Source of the DNA: Streptomyces polyasparticus
GTDB lineage: Bacteria; Actinomycetota; Actinomycetes; Streptomycetales; Streptomycetaceae
Assembly (NCBI RefSeq): GCF_014493765.1
Contig: NZ_JACTVJ010000021.1
Coordinates: 1-64,000 of the forward strand
Direction of reading: 5' to 3'
DNA: 64,000 bases
Shown: in pieces, positions 15,883 through 23,502 of the stretch
How positions within the stretch are numbered: position 1 is the stretch's first letter
How the letters are laid out: each line of letters begins with the position of its first letter
Translations under genes and position numbers: made by a program
The notes under the pieces: model-generated
The model's database searches: none
What the model saw: only the letters and a program-made list of their open reading frames with translations
Told to the model about the DNA's origin: nothing

Positions 15883-16584
15883 TCACTCGGCGCGCTGGAT
15901 GACGACGGCGGTGGCGTTGTCCGTGCCGGTCAGTCCGCCGGCACGGGCGAGGATGTTGGCCGCCTCGGTGGCGTCCGTGGTGCTGTCGCGCAGTACGGTC
16001 GCGATGGCGATGTCCGCCAGGTGCTGATGAACCCCGTCGCTGCACAGGAGCAGGCGGCGGATGTGGCGTACGGGCAGGTGAGCGGTCACGAACTCGTTGC
16101 GGGCAACGGTCCGCGTCACCTGCGGCGCGTACGTGACCGACGTGCCGCGGCGGATCGTCACTCCGAGGCAGTGGTCGAACGTGGCGCGTTCCAGGGCCCC
16201 GGAGTCGTAGAGGACGTACGCGCGGCAGATTCCGGCCCACGCGATCCAGAGACGGCTGTGATCGGCGGAGACCAGTGCAGTGACGATCGAGGCGTCTGCT
16301 GGTTCCCCAGCGGCGTGGGGCTGAAGGGGGCTGTAGCGGGCGGCGCGGCGCGCTCGGGCCGCCTGGCAGCCCTGGCCGGGATCGTGCGCGAGCGTGGCAT
16401 GCGCTGCGGCGGTGGACGTGAGTCGGGCGATCGCGGCGGCCTCCTCGTTGTCGCCGATCCCGTCCGTGACCGTGACGGCGACGCGTCCCGAGGGGTCGTC
16501 GCGCGCAATCGCGTACGCGTCTGCCTGGACCTCTCTACGCCCCTTGCTCTGGGCGTACCCGGTGTGCCACTCGCGTCTGGGCAT
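15883..16584 (-). CDS. PP2C-type protein phosphatase, phage-encoded
   Basis: This protein of 233 residues carries the PP2C (PPM) metal-site pattern: QADAYAI near residue 20, VTVTDGIGDNEEAA (DGxG) near 39-52, LLLCSDGVHQ (SDG) near 186, and GTDNATAVVI (GxDNxT) at the end. PPM enzymes remove phosphate from Ser/Thr using two Mn or Mg ions. It lies within the prophage early operon, 15 bases before the next start, where it may counter host kinases; this role is inference. The N-terminal NQD usually seen in bacterial PP2C is reduced to QAD, so activity is probable but not certain. Confidence 0.75.
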   Translation of the reverse strand: MPRREWHTGYAQSKGRREVQADAYAIARDDPSGRVAVTVTDGIGDNEEAAAIARLTSTAAAHATLAHDPGQGCQAARARRAARYSPLQPHAAGEPADASIVTALVSADHSRLWIAWAGICRAYVLYDSGALERATFDHCLGVTIRRGTSVTYAPQVTRTVARNEFVTAHLPVRHIRRLLLCSDGVHQHLADIAIATVLRDSTTDATEAANILARAGGLTGTDNATAVVIQRAE

Positions 16585-16703
16585 GCGTGAGCACCTGCTC
16601 TCTCTGTGGAAGGCGCGGCGCTGGTCCGCGCGTCGTGGGGTGAGGTGTGCATCCGGGGCCGCGCCGCTCGCACCGGCGCGGCCCCGGACCTGATCAGCTG
16701 CGG

Positions 16704-17411
16704 CTACAGCGACAGGGGTGATCTGGCTTCGGCGACCGTGTCTTGGAAGTGGCCGCAGGCGTCGCTGTCCGGCATTCCGTGCTCACTGCTCCACTGGCCG
16801 CAGCCCGAGCAGCGGGGAAGTCCGGGGTCCGGAACCGGGGTCGCGATGAAGACTCCGGGCAGTCCGCCGTACGTGAAGCTCACGACCCCCGTGACGTCCT
16901 CCAGGCAGGCCGCGCCCTGGTCGGTCCTGGTGGCGCGGACGATGGCCATGCGCACGCGGCCGCCGGAGCGGACCACCGAACTCGGACGGTGCTCTGGCGG
17001 CGAGCCGGGCTCCACGTAGCCGACGGCGTACGCGGGGAAGGTGACCTCGTCCGGGTGCGTGAGGGGGCGTGCCTCGGACTGCCACGGACGTTCGTCCTGC
17101 CAGGGACGCTCGTTCGTCGCCTCCTCTGCGTCCATCGCCGCCAAGACGATGGTGAAGACGAGGTCTTCCCTGCCGTCCTTGAGCCCCACGGCCTCGGCCG
17201 CCCGCCGGCACATCAGCTTGAACACCTCGGGCGGGTGCTGGTCCGTCCACTCGTCGGCGGACATGTACCGCCCCATGGTCCGTTCGTGCGCCTTGATGTC
17301 GTGCTGGAGCGCACCGGCCACCAGGTCGACCGCCTGGCGGATCTGACCGGGGTCGATGCCGTGCTTGGCGGCTTCTGCGTACAGGAGTTGCTCGCGTGTG
17401 TGATGGTCCAC
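16704..17411 (-). CDS. Hypothetical phage protein with C-terminal zinc-like motif
   Basis: This protein of 235 residues is of unknown function. It is helical over the first 110 residues (QLLYAEAAKHGIDPGQIRQAVDLV, FKLMCRRAAEAVGLKDGREDLVF), followed by a proline-rich linker and a beta-rich part. The C-terminus has CSGCGQWSSEHG, then DACGHF, a likely Cys/His zinc finger. The start at 17411 has GAAAGAGAT upstream. No target is apparent. Confidence 0.7.
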   Translation of the reverse strand: MDHHTREQLLYAEAAKHGIDPGQIRQAVDLVAGALQHDIKAHERTMGRYMSADEWTDQHPPEVFKLMCRRAAEAVGLKDGREDLVFTIVLAAMDAEEATNERPWQDERPWQSEARPLTHPDEVTFPAYAVGYVEPGSPPEHRPSSVVRSGGRVRMAIVRATRTDQGAACLEDVTGVVSFTYGGLPGVFIATPVPDPGLPRCSGCGQWSSEHGMPDSDACGHFQDTVAEARSPLSL

Positions 17412-17465
17412 GATCTCTTTCCTTCGTGTGGCGAGCCGGTCCCACCGTCGGCGGGACCGGCGGGA

Positions 17466-17750
17466 CTACAAGGAGGTGGGGCGGTCGGTGGCCTGGGTGT
17501 GGAGCTCGGTGAGCCGGGCCGAGAGGCGCCGGCCGAGCGTGCGCGGCTGAAGGTTGGTTCCGTGGTCGTCGGTGACCGCCTCGACGCGCCAGAGGCGGTG
17601 GCCGTCGCGGAGGCTGAAATCGACGGTCTGGCCCCGGCGTTGACCGCGCAGCCGCAGTTGGTGAACGGTCGTGCCGCTCACGCGGCGCTCGGTGGGGGCG
17701 CCGACGACGCGGGCCGCGAGGACTATCGCGGCGATGTCGGTGATGTCCAT
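17466..17750 (-). CDS. Hypothetical small phage protein
   Basis: This protein of 94 residues is of unknown family. ATG 17750 opens DITDIAAIVLAARVVG, followed by basic beta-strand sequence (VHQLRLRGQRRGQTVDFSLRDGHRLWRVEAV). The copy of the 15-base repeat at 17803-17817 lies about 50 bases upstream and is probably part of its control region. Confidence 0.65.
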   Translation of the reverse strand: MDITDIAAIVLAARVVGAPTERRVSGTTVHQLRLRGQRRGQTVDFSLRDGHRLWRVEAVTDDHGTNLQPRTLGRRLSARLTELHTQATDRPTSL

Positions 17751-17802
17751 CTGGATTCCTCGCACTCTGCTGCGACCCGATCGGGTCACGATTGGCCTTG
17801 CA

Positions 17803-17817
17803 CTGTCTCCACGGATG
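17803..17817. repeat. 15-base repeat, copy 1 (CTGTCTCCACGGATG)
   Basis: Identical to 22109-22123 and 22566-22580. On the minus strand it reads CATCCGTGGAGACAG and lies 53 bases before the start of the gene at 17750. Confidence 0.75.
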
Positions 17818-17844
17818 AAAAGGACAAGCGAAGTCGCCTTTGGG

Positions 17845-18117
17845 TCAGTCCAGTTCCCGGTAGAGGTCGGCGCGCCCGGTCACCTCGCGCAAGGTGGCGA
17901 GGAGGAGTCGGCCGGTGCCCTCGGTGCCGAAGATGATGCGCGCGAATTCGGCCGGCTCGATCGTGCGGCCGACGGTCTCGCCGTAGGTCGCGGCCATGCG
18001 CTCGCCGGCCTCCTTTGCCAACTGCAGGGCTGCCGCGAACTGTTCGGTGGTGACTCCTCGGCGGGTGAGGCTCACTTCGAGCGCTTGGCGCATGGCTGGG
18101 GTGACGGGTTGAAACAC
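17845..18117 (-). CDS. Hypothetical small phage protein
   Basis: This protein of 90 residues is all-helical, with sequences such as AMRQALEVSLTRRGVTTEQFAAALQLAKEAGERMAATYGE; no family was recognised. It has its own control region: a TTGACG/TAAAAT promoter lies 52-81 bases upstream on the minus strand, with ATTGATC inverted repeats in and beside it. Confidence 0.65.
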   Translation of the reverse strand: MFQPVTPAMRQALEVSLTRRGVTTEQFAAALQLAKEAGERMAATYGETVGRTIEPAEFARIIFGTEGTGRLLLATLREVTGRADLYRELD

Positions 18118-18149
18118 AGTGGAGATCGCTTCCTGGTCGTAGGGGTGTT

Positions 18150-18188
18150 GATTGATCGAACTGATATCATTTTATCAATCGTGATCAA
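18150..18188. promoter_or_regulatory. Operator-like inverted repeat ATTGATC ... GATCAAT
   Basis: ATTGATC at 18150 is mirrored by GATCAAT at 18182, and further ATTGAT half-sites lie between them. The repeats bracket the -10 hexamer of the promoter at 18169-18198, a position where a repressor would block it. Confidence 0.5.
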
Positions 18189-18198
18189 TCTCCGTCAA
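18169..18198 (-). promoter_or_regulatory. Sigma-70-type promoter, minus strand
   Basis: TTGACG (18198-18193) is separated by 18 bases from TAAAAT (18174-18169), reading leftward. It overlaps the end of the HTH gene at 18175 and drives the gene starting at 18117. Spacing and -10 are the same as in the promoter at 22148-22177. Confidence 0.65.
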
Positions 18199-18975
18199 GG
18201 TTCCTATATCTCCTGTGGGGTGCGATGCGTCTTCGTCGGGCCGTCGTTGAACGGCGGCGCGCACAGCTTGGCGAGCCCTGGCGAGCGAGCCGTCGCGCTC
18301 CTGCTGCTCGACCTCGCCGCGACGCGTGCGCATCGCCTGCAGCCACAGATTTGTACTGAGCTGCTCACGCTCGACCGCCTGCAGATTCGCTTCGTCCTCG
18401 GCGGCTTTGCGGAGGGCGCGCAGATTGGTGCCGCAGCCACGACAGTTGGGGGCCTGTCTTGCCGGGTGGGCGTCGCAACCGGACTGTGGGGCGGGCTCTT
18501 CCGGGTTGCTGGGGGCTGGGGGCTGGGGGTGCTTTTGCTGGTGGTTCTCTGACGGTTCCCCGGCCAGTCTGGCCGGTTGCTCTGCGCGAGATGACCGCTG
18601 GTCGATCTGGCCGCCGGTCATTTCGGCCGCCTGCTCTGCTGGTGAGTTGACGGGTTTGGCCGACGGGCCCTTCCTTGGAGAACTGGGCGTGAGTGGCGGC
18701 GTGTTGGGGCTCGGACTGTGGATCGTGTAGCGATTGCTCGTACGGCGTCCATGCGCGAACCGCGCCCGGGAGACGATGAAACCCTCCCGCTCCAGCCACT
18801 CCAGATGTCGGCGGACCGTCCGCTCGCCCTGACTGGTCTTGGTCGCGAGGGTCTCCTGCCCCGGAAAGCACGACCAGGACTCGTCGGCATAGTCGCAGAG
18901 CGCCAGAAGGACGAGCTTCGCGCCCGGGTTGGGGATCTCCTGGCGGAACGCCCAGGCCACAGCTTCGATACTCAA
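18175..18975 (-). CDS. Helix-turn-helix (HTH_36-type) replication-like protein
   Basis: In this protein of 266 residues, residues ~1-85 form a winged helix (WAFRQEIPNPGAKLVLLALCDYADE, then QETLATKTSQGERTVRRHLEWLEREGFI), typical of phage and plasmid replication-initiation proteins. A low-complexity linker follows, then a Cys/His cluster (CDAHPARQAPNCRGCG). The start is TTG at 18975: it overlaps the upstream stop as TTGA, matching the ATGA/GTGA coupling elsewhere in the operon. A role in phage DNA replication is likely but not proven. Confidence 0.7.
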   Translation of the reverse strand: MSIEAVAWAFRQEIPNPGAKLVLLALCDYADESWSCFPGQETLATKTSQGERTVRRHLEWLEREGFIVSRARFAHGRRTSNRYTIHSPSPNTPPLTPSSPRKGPSAKPVNSPAEQAAEMTGGQIDQRSSRAEQPARLAGEPSENHQQKHPQPPAPSNPEEPAPQSGCDAHPARQAPNCRGCGTNLRALRKAAEDEANLQAVEREQLSTNLWLQAMRTRRGEVEQQERDGSLARARQAVRAAVQRRPDEDASHPTGDIGTLTEIDHD

Positions 18976-19292
18976 GGCTGTTCCACCTGTTCCTTCTTCC
19001 AGGCTGCGCGCCAGCGTGCGACGGTGCGCTCGTCGGTGCCGAGGCGGGCGGCGATGACCGTGAGCGTGCATTCCTGGCCCGTCATGAGGCGGGCGGCGAG
19101 TTGCTGCTCGGCATGGTTCAGCTGAGGCAGTGGCCGGTCGCCATTGACCGCGCGCTCGACGGCCAGGAAGTCCACGCCGGGGGTGCCCGTGCGCGTCGTG
19201 CTCACGTGGGTGTGGTGCGTCTGTCGGGTCGGGTCCGTGGCCCCAACGGAGCACGTGATTCGGGAGACGTGGATGGTGGCCATGGTCGTCAC
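18972..19292 (-). CDS. Small HTH protein
   Basis: This protein of 106 residues has a clear helix-turn-helix at its C-terminal end, LTVIAARLGTDERTVARWRAAWKKE, of the sort found in sigma-factor region 4 or transposase/terminase-small-subunit DNA-binding domains. The GTG at 19292 overlaps the previous stop as GTGA; ATG at 19283 is an alternative. It is coupled downstream to the HTH_36 gene and upstream to a hypothetical gene. Confidence 0.65.
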   Translation of the reverse strand: MTTMATIHVSRITCSVGATDPTRQTHHTHVSTTRTGTPGVDFLAVERAVNGDRPLPQLNHAEQQLAARLMTGQECTLTVIAARLGTDERTVARWRAAWKKEQVEQP

Positions 19293-19663
19293 ACCCGGCC
19301 GATTTCGCGGTCGTCATGCTGTGCGTCACCATCGAGGACGGCAAGGGCCTCGTCCGGATGCCCGGCTCGGAGCAGTCGTACGGCCTCGGCGGTCATCTGC
19401 TCCAGCGTGACGGCGAGGCCGCGGGCCTGGTCGCGTTCGGAAGCCGCGGTGGCGGCGATCTGACGCAGTCGGTCCAACGCGGGGGTGACCACGTCCATAG
19501 CGTCCGCGGCCAGGTCGGCAGAGAAGCCGGCGTGGCTCAGGCGCGGCCAGCGGTCCCCGAGGTGATTCGCGATGCGGTCTTCGAGGACAACGGAGGGCGG
19601 ACTGCTGGGCGACATGTCGGAAGGTACTGCAGTGATGGGGGGATCGAGACTGACGGTGCTCAT
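19289..19663 (-). CDS. Hypothetical phage protein
   Basis: This protein of 124 residues is of unknown family. The first 30 residues are proline- and serine-rich; the rest is helical (AMDVVTPALDRLRQIAATAASERDQARGLAVTLEQM), suggesting a coiled coil. It is coupled by GTGA overlap to the HTH gene downstream. Confidence 0.65.
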   Translation of the reverse strand: MSTVSLDPPITAVPSDMSPSSPPSVVLEDRIANHLGDRWPRLSHAGFSADLAADAMDVVTPALDRLRQIAATAASERDQARGLAVTLEQMTAEAVRLLRAGHPDEALAVLDGDAQHDDREIGRV

Positions 19664-19748
19664 GGTGCCTCCGTGCTCGGGGTCGGTTTCGGGCGCACTC
19701 GGCGCAGGGCCTGCTCTGCAGGCCCCGGTGGCTGGCTGAGAGATCAGA

Positions 19749-20822
19749 TCAAGGGCTGTCGGGCATACGGGAGACGTTGATCGTTCGGGAGGAACGGCCT
19801 CCCGATTTCAGAGGGATGTCGAGGGCGAGGCCCTCGAGGATGCGAACCATCGCCTCCGGGTCCGGCTTGGGTGGCAGCACCTTGCCGCCCGACCAGGAGA
19901 GCTTGAAGTCGCCGTACGTACCGGGATTTGCCGCATCCAGCACCTTGCGCGCCTTCGCCTTGCGCTTCTTCGCGGCGCCCTCGATCTCGGCTGCCTCCGC
20001 GTATGCGCCCAACGCTGCGGTGACGTCCTGGTCGTTCTCGACCAGGATCGTCTGCGGTGCGCGATTGTCGCTCAGCGCATCAAGATTCCAACACGCGCTC
20101 TTGAACGGGCAGTTGTCGCAGATGATCGAGAGGCCAGGCCCGTCGAGATCGCGCGGCATGGCTTCGGGGCTTGAGCTCCCGAGTACTTCCTCGGCCCAGG
20201 CAAGCGCCTGATCGGCGATGGCCTGCTCGTACGGACGTTGGTGGACCACGACTTGGCCGTACTCGCGGCCGACGTATCGCAGGCGTACGACGTCCACCGG
20301 TAGAGGTTCGTCCGACGGAAGGGTCGGGTGTGACTGCAGACCACCAGAGCGGAGAAGGTGCGCGTACAAGTGGACCTGGAACCACTCGTGTCGGCCGGGT
20401 CCTTGGCGCACGACCATGTCCAGGGCGCGGGTGGACTTGGTCTTGACGTCCTCTACGACGCCGGCATGGCCGTCATATCCGCTTTCCTGGCCGGTGAGTT
20501 GGACGGGCGCCCAGTAAGCGTCGGCGTGCCCGAGCAGCGTCCCGTCGGTCAGCGCAAGTTCGGTGAACGCGCCGTACTGCTCCTCGAGGACTCGCAGGAT
20601 GCCCTCGTGGAGCCAGGTGCCGAGGATCGCCGCGTGCATGTTGTCGGCGAGATCGGAAGGCCAGGTGCCGTGCACCTCGTACGCGGCGCGGCGTCGGCAC
20701 AGGCCGATAGAGGACGGGCCGAGCAGGTGCTGGCGGGAACGGGGCCGGGTTCGGTCGTCCCGGTGGGCGGCTTTCCAGAGATCCGGGATGGGAACGGTGC
20801 TGGTGAGGGTGTCGCTGGGCAT
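19749..20822 (-). CDS. PD-(D/E)XK exonuclease, RecB/Cas4-like with iron-sulfur cysteines
   Basis: In this protein of 357 residues the core nuclease motif is VVEDVKTKS (D-x-K-T-K, around residue 125), preceded by GHADAYW, matching motifs II and III of RecB-family PD-(D/E)XK nucleases. A first cysteine at CRRRAAYEV near the N-terminus and CDNCPFKSACW near residue 265 give four cysteines in the Cas4/AddB arrangement that binds a 4Fe-4S cluster. Its position directly downstream of recT fits a phage exonuclease-plus-annealase pair for recombination. The ATG at 20822 begins the folded sequence. Confidence 0.82.
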   Translation of the reverse strand: MPSDTLTSTVPIPDLWKAAHRDDRTRPRSRQHLLGPSSIGLCRRRAAYEVHGTWPSDLADNMHAAILGTWLHEGILRVLEEQYGAFTELALTDGTLLGHADAYWAPVQLTGQESGYDGHAGVVEDVKTKSTRALDMVVRQGPGRHEWFQVHLYAHLLRSGGLQSHPTLPSDEPLPVDVVRLRYVGREYGQVVVHQRPYEQAIADQALAWAEEVLGSSSPEAMPRDLDGPGLSIICDNCPFKSACWNLDALSDNRAPQTILVENDQDVTAALGAYAEAAEIEGAAKKRKAKARKVLDAANPGTYGDFKLSWSGGKVLPPKPDPEAMVRILEGLALDIPLKSGGRSSRTINVSRMPDSP

Positions 20823-20898
20823 GCAGGGTCCTCGCACTCTCCTGGTCGGTGGGGTCGTCCCGCCCCCGAGGGGCGGGCGTTGAGGCGGTAGAGAAGAG

Positions 20899-22068
20899 TC
20901 ACTTCTCCTGCGCGGCTGTGGCCTTGGTCGGTGTCCGTCTGCGAGTGGAGCTCTTTGGGGTGTCCGTCGTCGCAGGGGATGAGGTCCGTCGGCTGGCTCG
21001 CTTCGAAGCGCCCGACTTCTTCACCGTGCTCTTCCGCGTCGGTCGCTCTCCCGCCTCGTCCTGCTGGTCAGCGCGCTCCGCGCGGAAGGCAGCGATTCGG
21101 GAGGCCATCTGCGGAGTGCCGATGAGGTCGGCGGAACTCGACAACAGCTGTGCGAGATCGTTCAACTGGCTGGCAGTAGCGTCCTGGTAGGCGACGCCGG
21201 TGAGGTCGAAACAGGCGTCGTTGACCTCGCTGAAGGGGAGCGTGAGGGCTCGGGCGGCCCGCTGCAGCTCGTCGCGAGCCAGTGTCAGCGGGTCTGCTTC
21301 CGTCTCCCGTTCCTCGATCACTTCAGCGTCGTGAATCTCTTCCGCGTCCTGCGCCTTCTGCGCCTGCATGGGACCTGCGGCGACATCGCGGGGTCGGTCG
21401 TCGGCAGGTGTCGCGGGCTTCCGGAGCTGCTGGGCTTCCGCTTCGACGCGTTCGCGTGACTCTGCGGCATCGGCCGCGTGCATCTCCTCGTCGACCTGTA
21501 GCCCGGAGAGGTCCGCCGGGCAGGCTCGCCGCAACGCCAGTGCCTCGGCGACCTTGCTGAGTTGGCTCGCCGGCATCTGGGGCCACAGTCCGCCGAGCTT
21601 GTACTCCTGGGCCTCGTAGTCCCACACCTTCGGCGCGTACTCACGCCAGTGTGCGACCGCAGGAAAGCGGGAGTCCCCACGCCACAGGACAGCTCGGCAT
21701 GCGGCAGGCGGCTCGTCCCGGAGCCACACGTTGTGTTCACCGCCCTCGCTGTCGAACCAGACGAAGTCCTCGTACGCGAGGGGCTGTCCGGAGCGATCGG
21801 CGGCCCGGCGGGCGATGAGCCGGTAGCCGTCGATGCCGGTCTGGATCGTCCAGCGGATCCTGCCGCGCGATGTGCGCTTGATCATGTAGATCTGGCGCCC
21901 GAACGGATCGAGCCCGGACGCCTTGCAGTAGTGGAAGAAGATCCCCAGCTGCGCTGGAGCGGCTTCCTCGAGGTCCGGGAACGCCGAGCGCAGCGCGCGC
22001 AACTGCTGTTCCTCGAACGCCTTCTGGTCATCGCGAATCGCGAGCCAGGTGACCGGAGTTTCGGCCAC
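20899..22068 (-). CDS. recT: RecT/Bet family single-strand annealing recombinase
   Basis: In this protein of 389 residues the first 210 match RecT/Red-beta annealases (QLGIFFHYCKASGLDPFGRQIYMIKRTSRG, TIQTGIDGYRLIARRAADRSG, WPQMPASQLSKVAEALALRRACPADLSGLQ). The C-terminal 60 residues are a Lys/Arg/Ser/Thr-rich tail unlike the compact end of most RecT proteins and probably disordered. The GTG at 22068 has AGGAGGGG at good spacing and is favoured over 22161. RecT anneals complementary strands after resection by a partner nuclease, here the RecB-like gene 77 bases downstream. Transcribed from the promoter at 22148-22177. Confidence 0.88.
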   Translation of the reverse strand: MAETPVTWLAIRDDQKAFEEQQLRALRSAFPDLEEAAPAQLGIFFHYCKASGLDPFGRQIYMIKRTSRGRIRWTIQTGIDGYRLIARRAADRSGQPLAYEDFVWFDSEGGEHNVWLRDEPPAACRAVLWRGDSRFPAVAHWREYAPKVWDYEAQEYKLGGLWPQMPASQLSKVAEALALRRACPADLSGLQVDEEMHAADAAESRERVEAEAQQLRKPATPADDRPRDVAAGPMQAQKAQDAEEIHDAEVIEERETEADPLTLARDELQRAARALTLPFSEVNDACFDLTGVAYQDATASQLNDLAQLLSSSADLIGTPQMASRIAAFRAERADQQDEAGERPTRKSTVKKSGASKRASRRTSSPATTDTPKSSTRRRTPTKATAAQEK

Positions 22069-22108
22069 GTCCCCTCCTGTCAACGTTTCTCCCCTGCAGG
22101 TCTGCAAT

Positions 22109-22123
22109 CTGTCTCCACGGATG
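22109..22123. repeat. 15-base repeat, copy 2
   Basis: CTGTCTCCACGGATG lies 41 bases upstream of the recT start. On the minus strand the surroundings TGCAAT ... ATTGCA form an inverted repeat around it. Confidence 0.75.
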
Positions 22124-22147
22124 CATGGAGCAAATTGCATTGATGTA

Positions 22148-22177
22148 ATTTTATTCCGCATTGACTTTTGATGTCAA
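22148..22177 (-). promoter_or_regulatory. recT promoter, minus strand
   Basis: TTGACA (22177-22172) and TAAAAT (22153-22148) are separated by 18 bases, a near-consensus housekeeping promoter in an AT-rich island. The -35 lies inside CATTGAC/GTCAATG (22159-22165 and 22173-22179), a perfect 7-base inverted repeat that could be a repressor site. Confidence 0.7.
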
Positions 22178-22540
22178 TGAATCTCTATCGCTGCGGGCGT
22201 GATTGCGTAGGCGGCGCGTCTCGAAGGCATTTGCCCACTCGGGATGCTCGTGGCGGAGGAGTCGCGCGTAGCGGGAAGTGAAGATGTTGTTGAGTCGGAT
22301 AGGTGGGACGCGCTGGCGGCTCGCTGGCCAACGAAGCTGCTCGAACAGCGCCTTGATGCTGATGCGGCCGCCGCCGGACTCGATCCACTCCTCGATGAGC
22401 TCCTCCAGAGCCTCGAAGACCCAAGGGTGCGACGTGTGGAAGTCGTCGAAGCGTTCGTCGATCGATGGGCGCCGACGTGGCGGCGATATCTCGTTGTCGC
22501 CGACGGGTATGTCCAACGGAAGTTCGTCCTGACGGTGCAT
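22151..22540 (-). CDS. Hypothetical phage protein
   Basis: This protein of 129 residues contains FDDFHTSHPWVFEALEELIEEWIESGGGRISIKALFEQLRW and IRLNNIFTSRYARLLRHEHPEWA. I recall this pattern from many phage genomes near recombination genes, but no function is established. ATG 22540 has GGGGGTGGAG upstream and lies just past the third copy of the 15-base repeat. The 3' end overlaps the recT promoter. Confidence 0.7.
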   Translation of the reverse strand: MHRQDELPLDIPVGDNEISPPRRRPSIDERFDDFHTSHPWVFEALEELIEEWIESGGGRISIKALFEQLRWPASRQRVPPIRLNNIFTSRYARLLRHEHPEWANAFETRRLRNHARSDRDSLTSKVNAE

Positions 22541-22565
22541 ACTCCACCCCCGAGTGTGGCAGTGA

Positions 22566-22580
22566 CTGTCTCCACGGATG
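22566..22580. repeat. 15-base repeat, copy 3
   Basis: CTGTCTCCACGGATG lies 26 bases upstream of the 22540 start. On the minus strand it is flanked by GTGTGGCA and TGCCACAC, a perfect 8-base inverted repeat that would put the repeat in the loop of a hairpin. Confidence 0.75.
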
Positions 22581-22767
22581 ATTGCCACACTGTAAGTGCT
22601 CGTGATCCATACGGCCATGGTGGGGTTCGCAGCGCGTTGAGCACAGCTGCCTGCCCAGAGTGGGCGCCACCGACGACGACGGGGGCGAGCTCCGCCTTCA
22701 GATCCCCCGTCTACGGTGACAAGCCGGAGATCACCGCCAACACCGGGTGTGTGCTGCCGGATCTGGC

Positions 22768-23421
22768 CTACCGCTTCGCGCGTACCGAAACGGTCAGGCC
22801 GGCTGCCCAGATCTCCTTGATGAAGGCGGTGACCTCGGCGAGGTCGGCATCCCCAGGCTTATAGGCGCGAGTGGGCGGCAGCTCCGGTGGCTGCGGCTTC
22901 GGAGTGGCGCTCTTTTTGCGACCCCGCGGCTTCAGCCCTTCACGCTCGCCGGTCCGGATGCGTTCGACTGCCTCCTGCAGGACCGGCCGGCTGCGCTCCT
23001 CGGCGTCCGCGAGGATCGTGTCCAGGAGCCACAGCGGGGAGCCCGAGATGACGGCGTCTTCTGCGGCCAGACTGTTCCGGGTGCGCCACTGATAGATGTC
23101 CCCGTACTTCTTCCCGAAGATCCAAGGGATCTCTTTGAGGCCGATAACCGGGGGCAGGTCGGCGGTGTCCTCGACAACGAACCAGTCGCGGTGGTTGGCC
23201 TTGAACTCCTTCAGGCGCTGAGGGTCCACCTCGCGTCCGTTGGCTTCGGCCATGCCGAGGATGGTGGGCAGCAGCCAGTACGGGTTGCCGGAGACGACGA
23301 AGTCGGGCTCGGGGAGGATCTCGCGGGTGCGCCAGAGCTGCGAGGTCTGTCGCTCCACTCCGTACAGGAACGAGATCTCCCCGTGGCCGAGGAGGTAGGG
23401 GAACTTGCCGCCAGCGGCCAT
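22768..23421 (-). CDS. Protein with two tandem excisionase/MerR-like HTH modules
   Basis: This protein of 217 residues contains two similar blocks of about 60 residues: EISFLYGVERQTSQLWRTREILPEPDFVVSGNPYWLLPTIL and EIPWIFGKKYGDIYQWRTRNSLAAEDAVISGSPLWLLDTIL. Each matches a short winged helix of the excisionase/MerR type. A basic linker (RGRKKSATPKPQ) follows. ATG 23421 has GGAGAG seven bases upstream and is preferred over 23466. A DNA-binding regulator or directionality-like factor of the prophage is plausible. Confidence 0.7.
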   Translation of the reverse strand: MAAGGKFPYLLGHGEISFLYGVERQTSQLWRTREILPEPDFVVSGNPYWLLPTILGMAEANGREVDPQRLKEFKANHRDWFVVEDTADLPPVIGLKEIPWIFGKKYGDIYQWRTRNSLAAEDAVISGSPLWLLDTILADAEERSRPVLQEAVERIRTGEREGLKPRGRKKSATPKPQPPELPPTRAYKPGDADLAEVTAFIKEIWAAGLTVSVRAKR

Positions 23422-23502
23422 GGCGCTCTCTCCGACTTCGCGCATACAGGTGACTTGATGGTTCAAGTCTAGTTGGGGCCGTGACGGCGGTGACGCCGCC
23501 TC

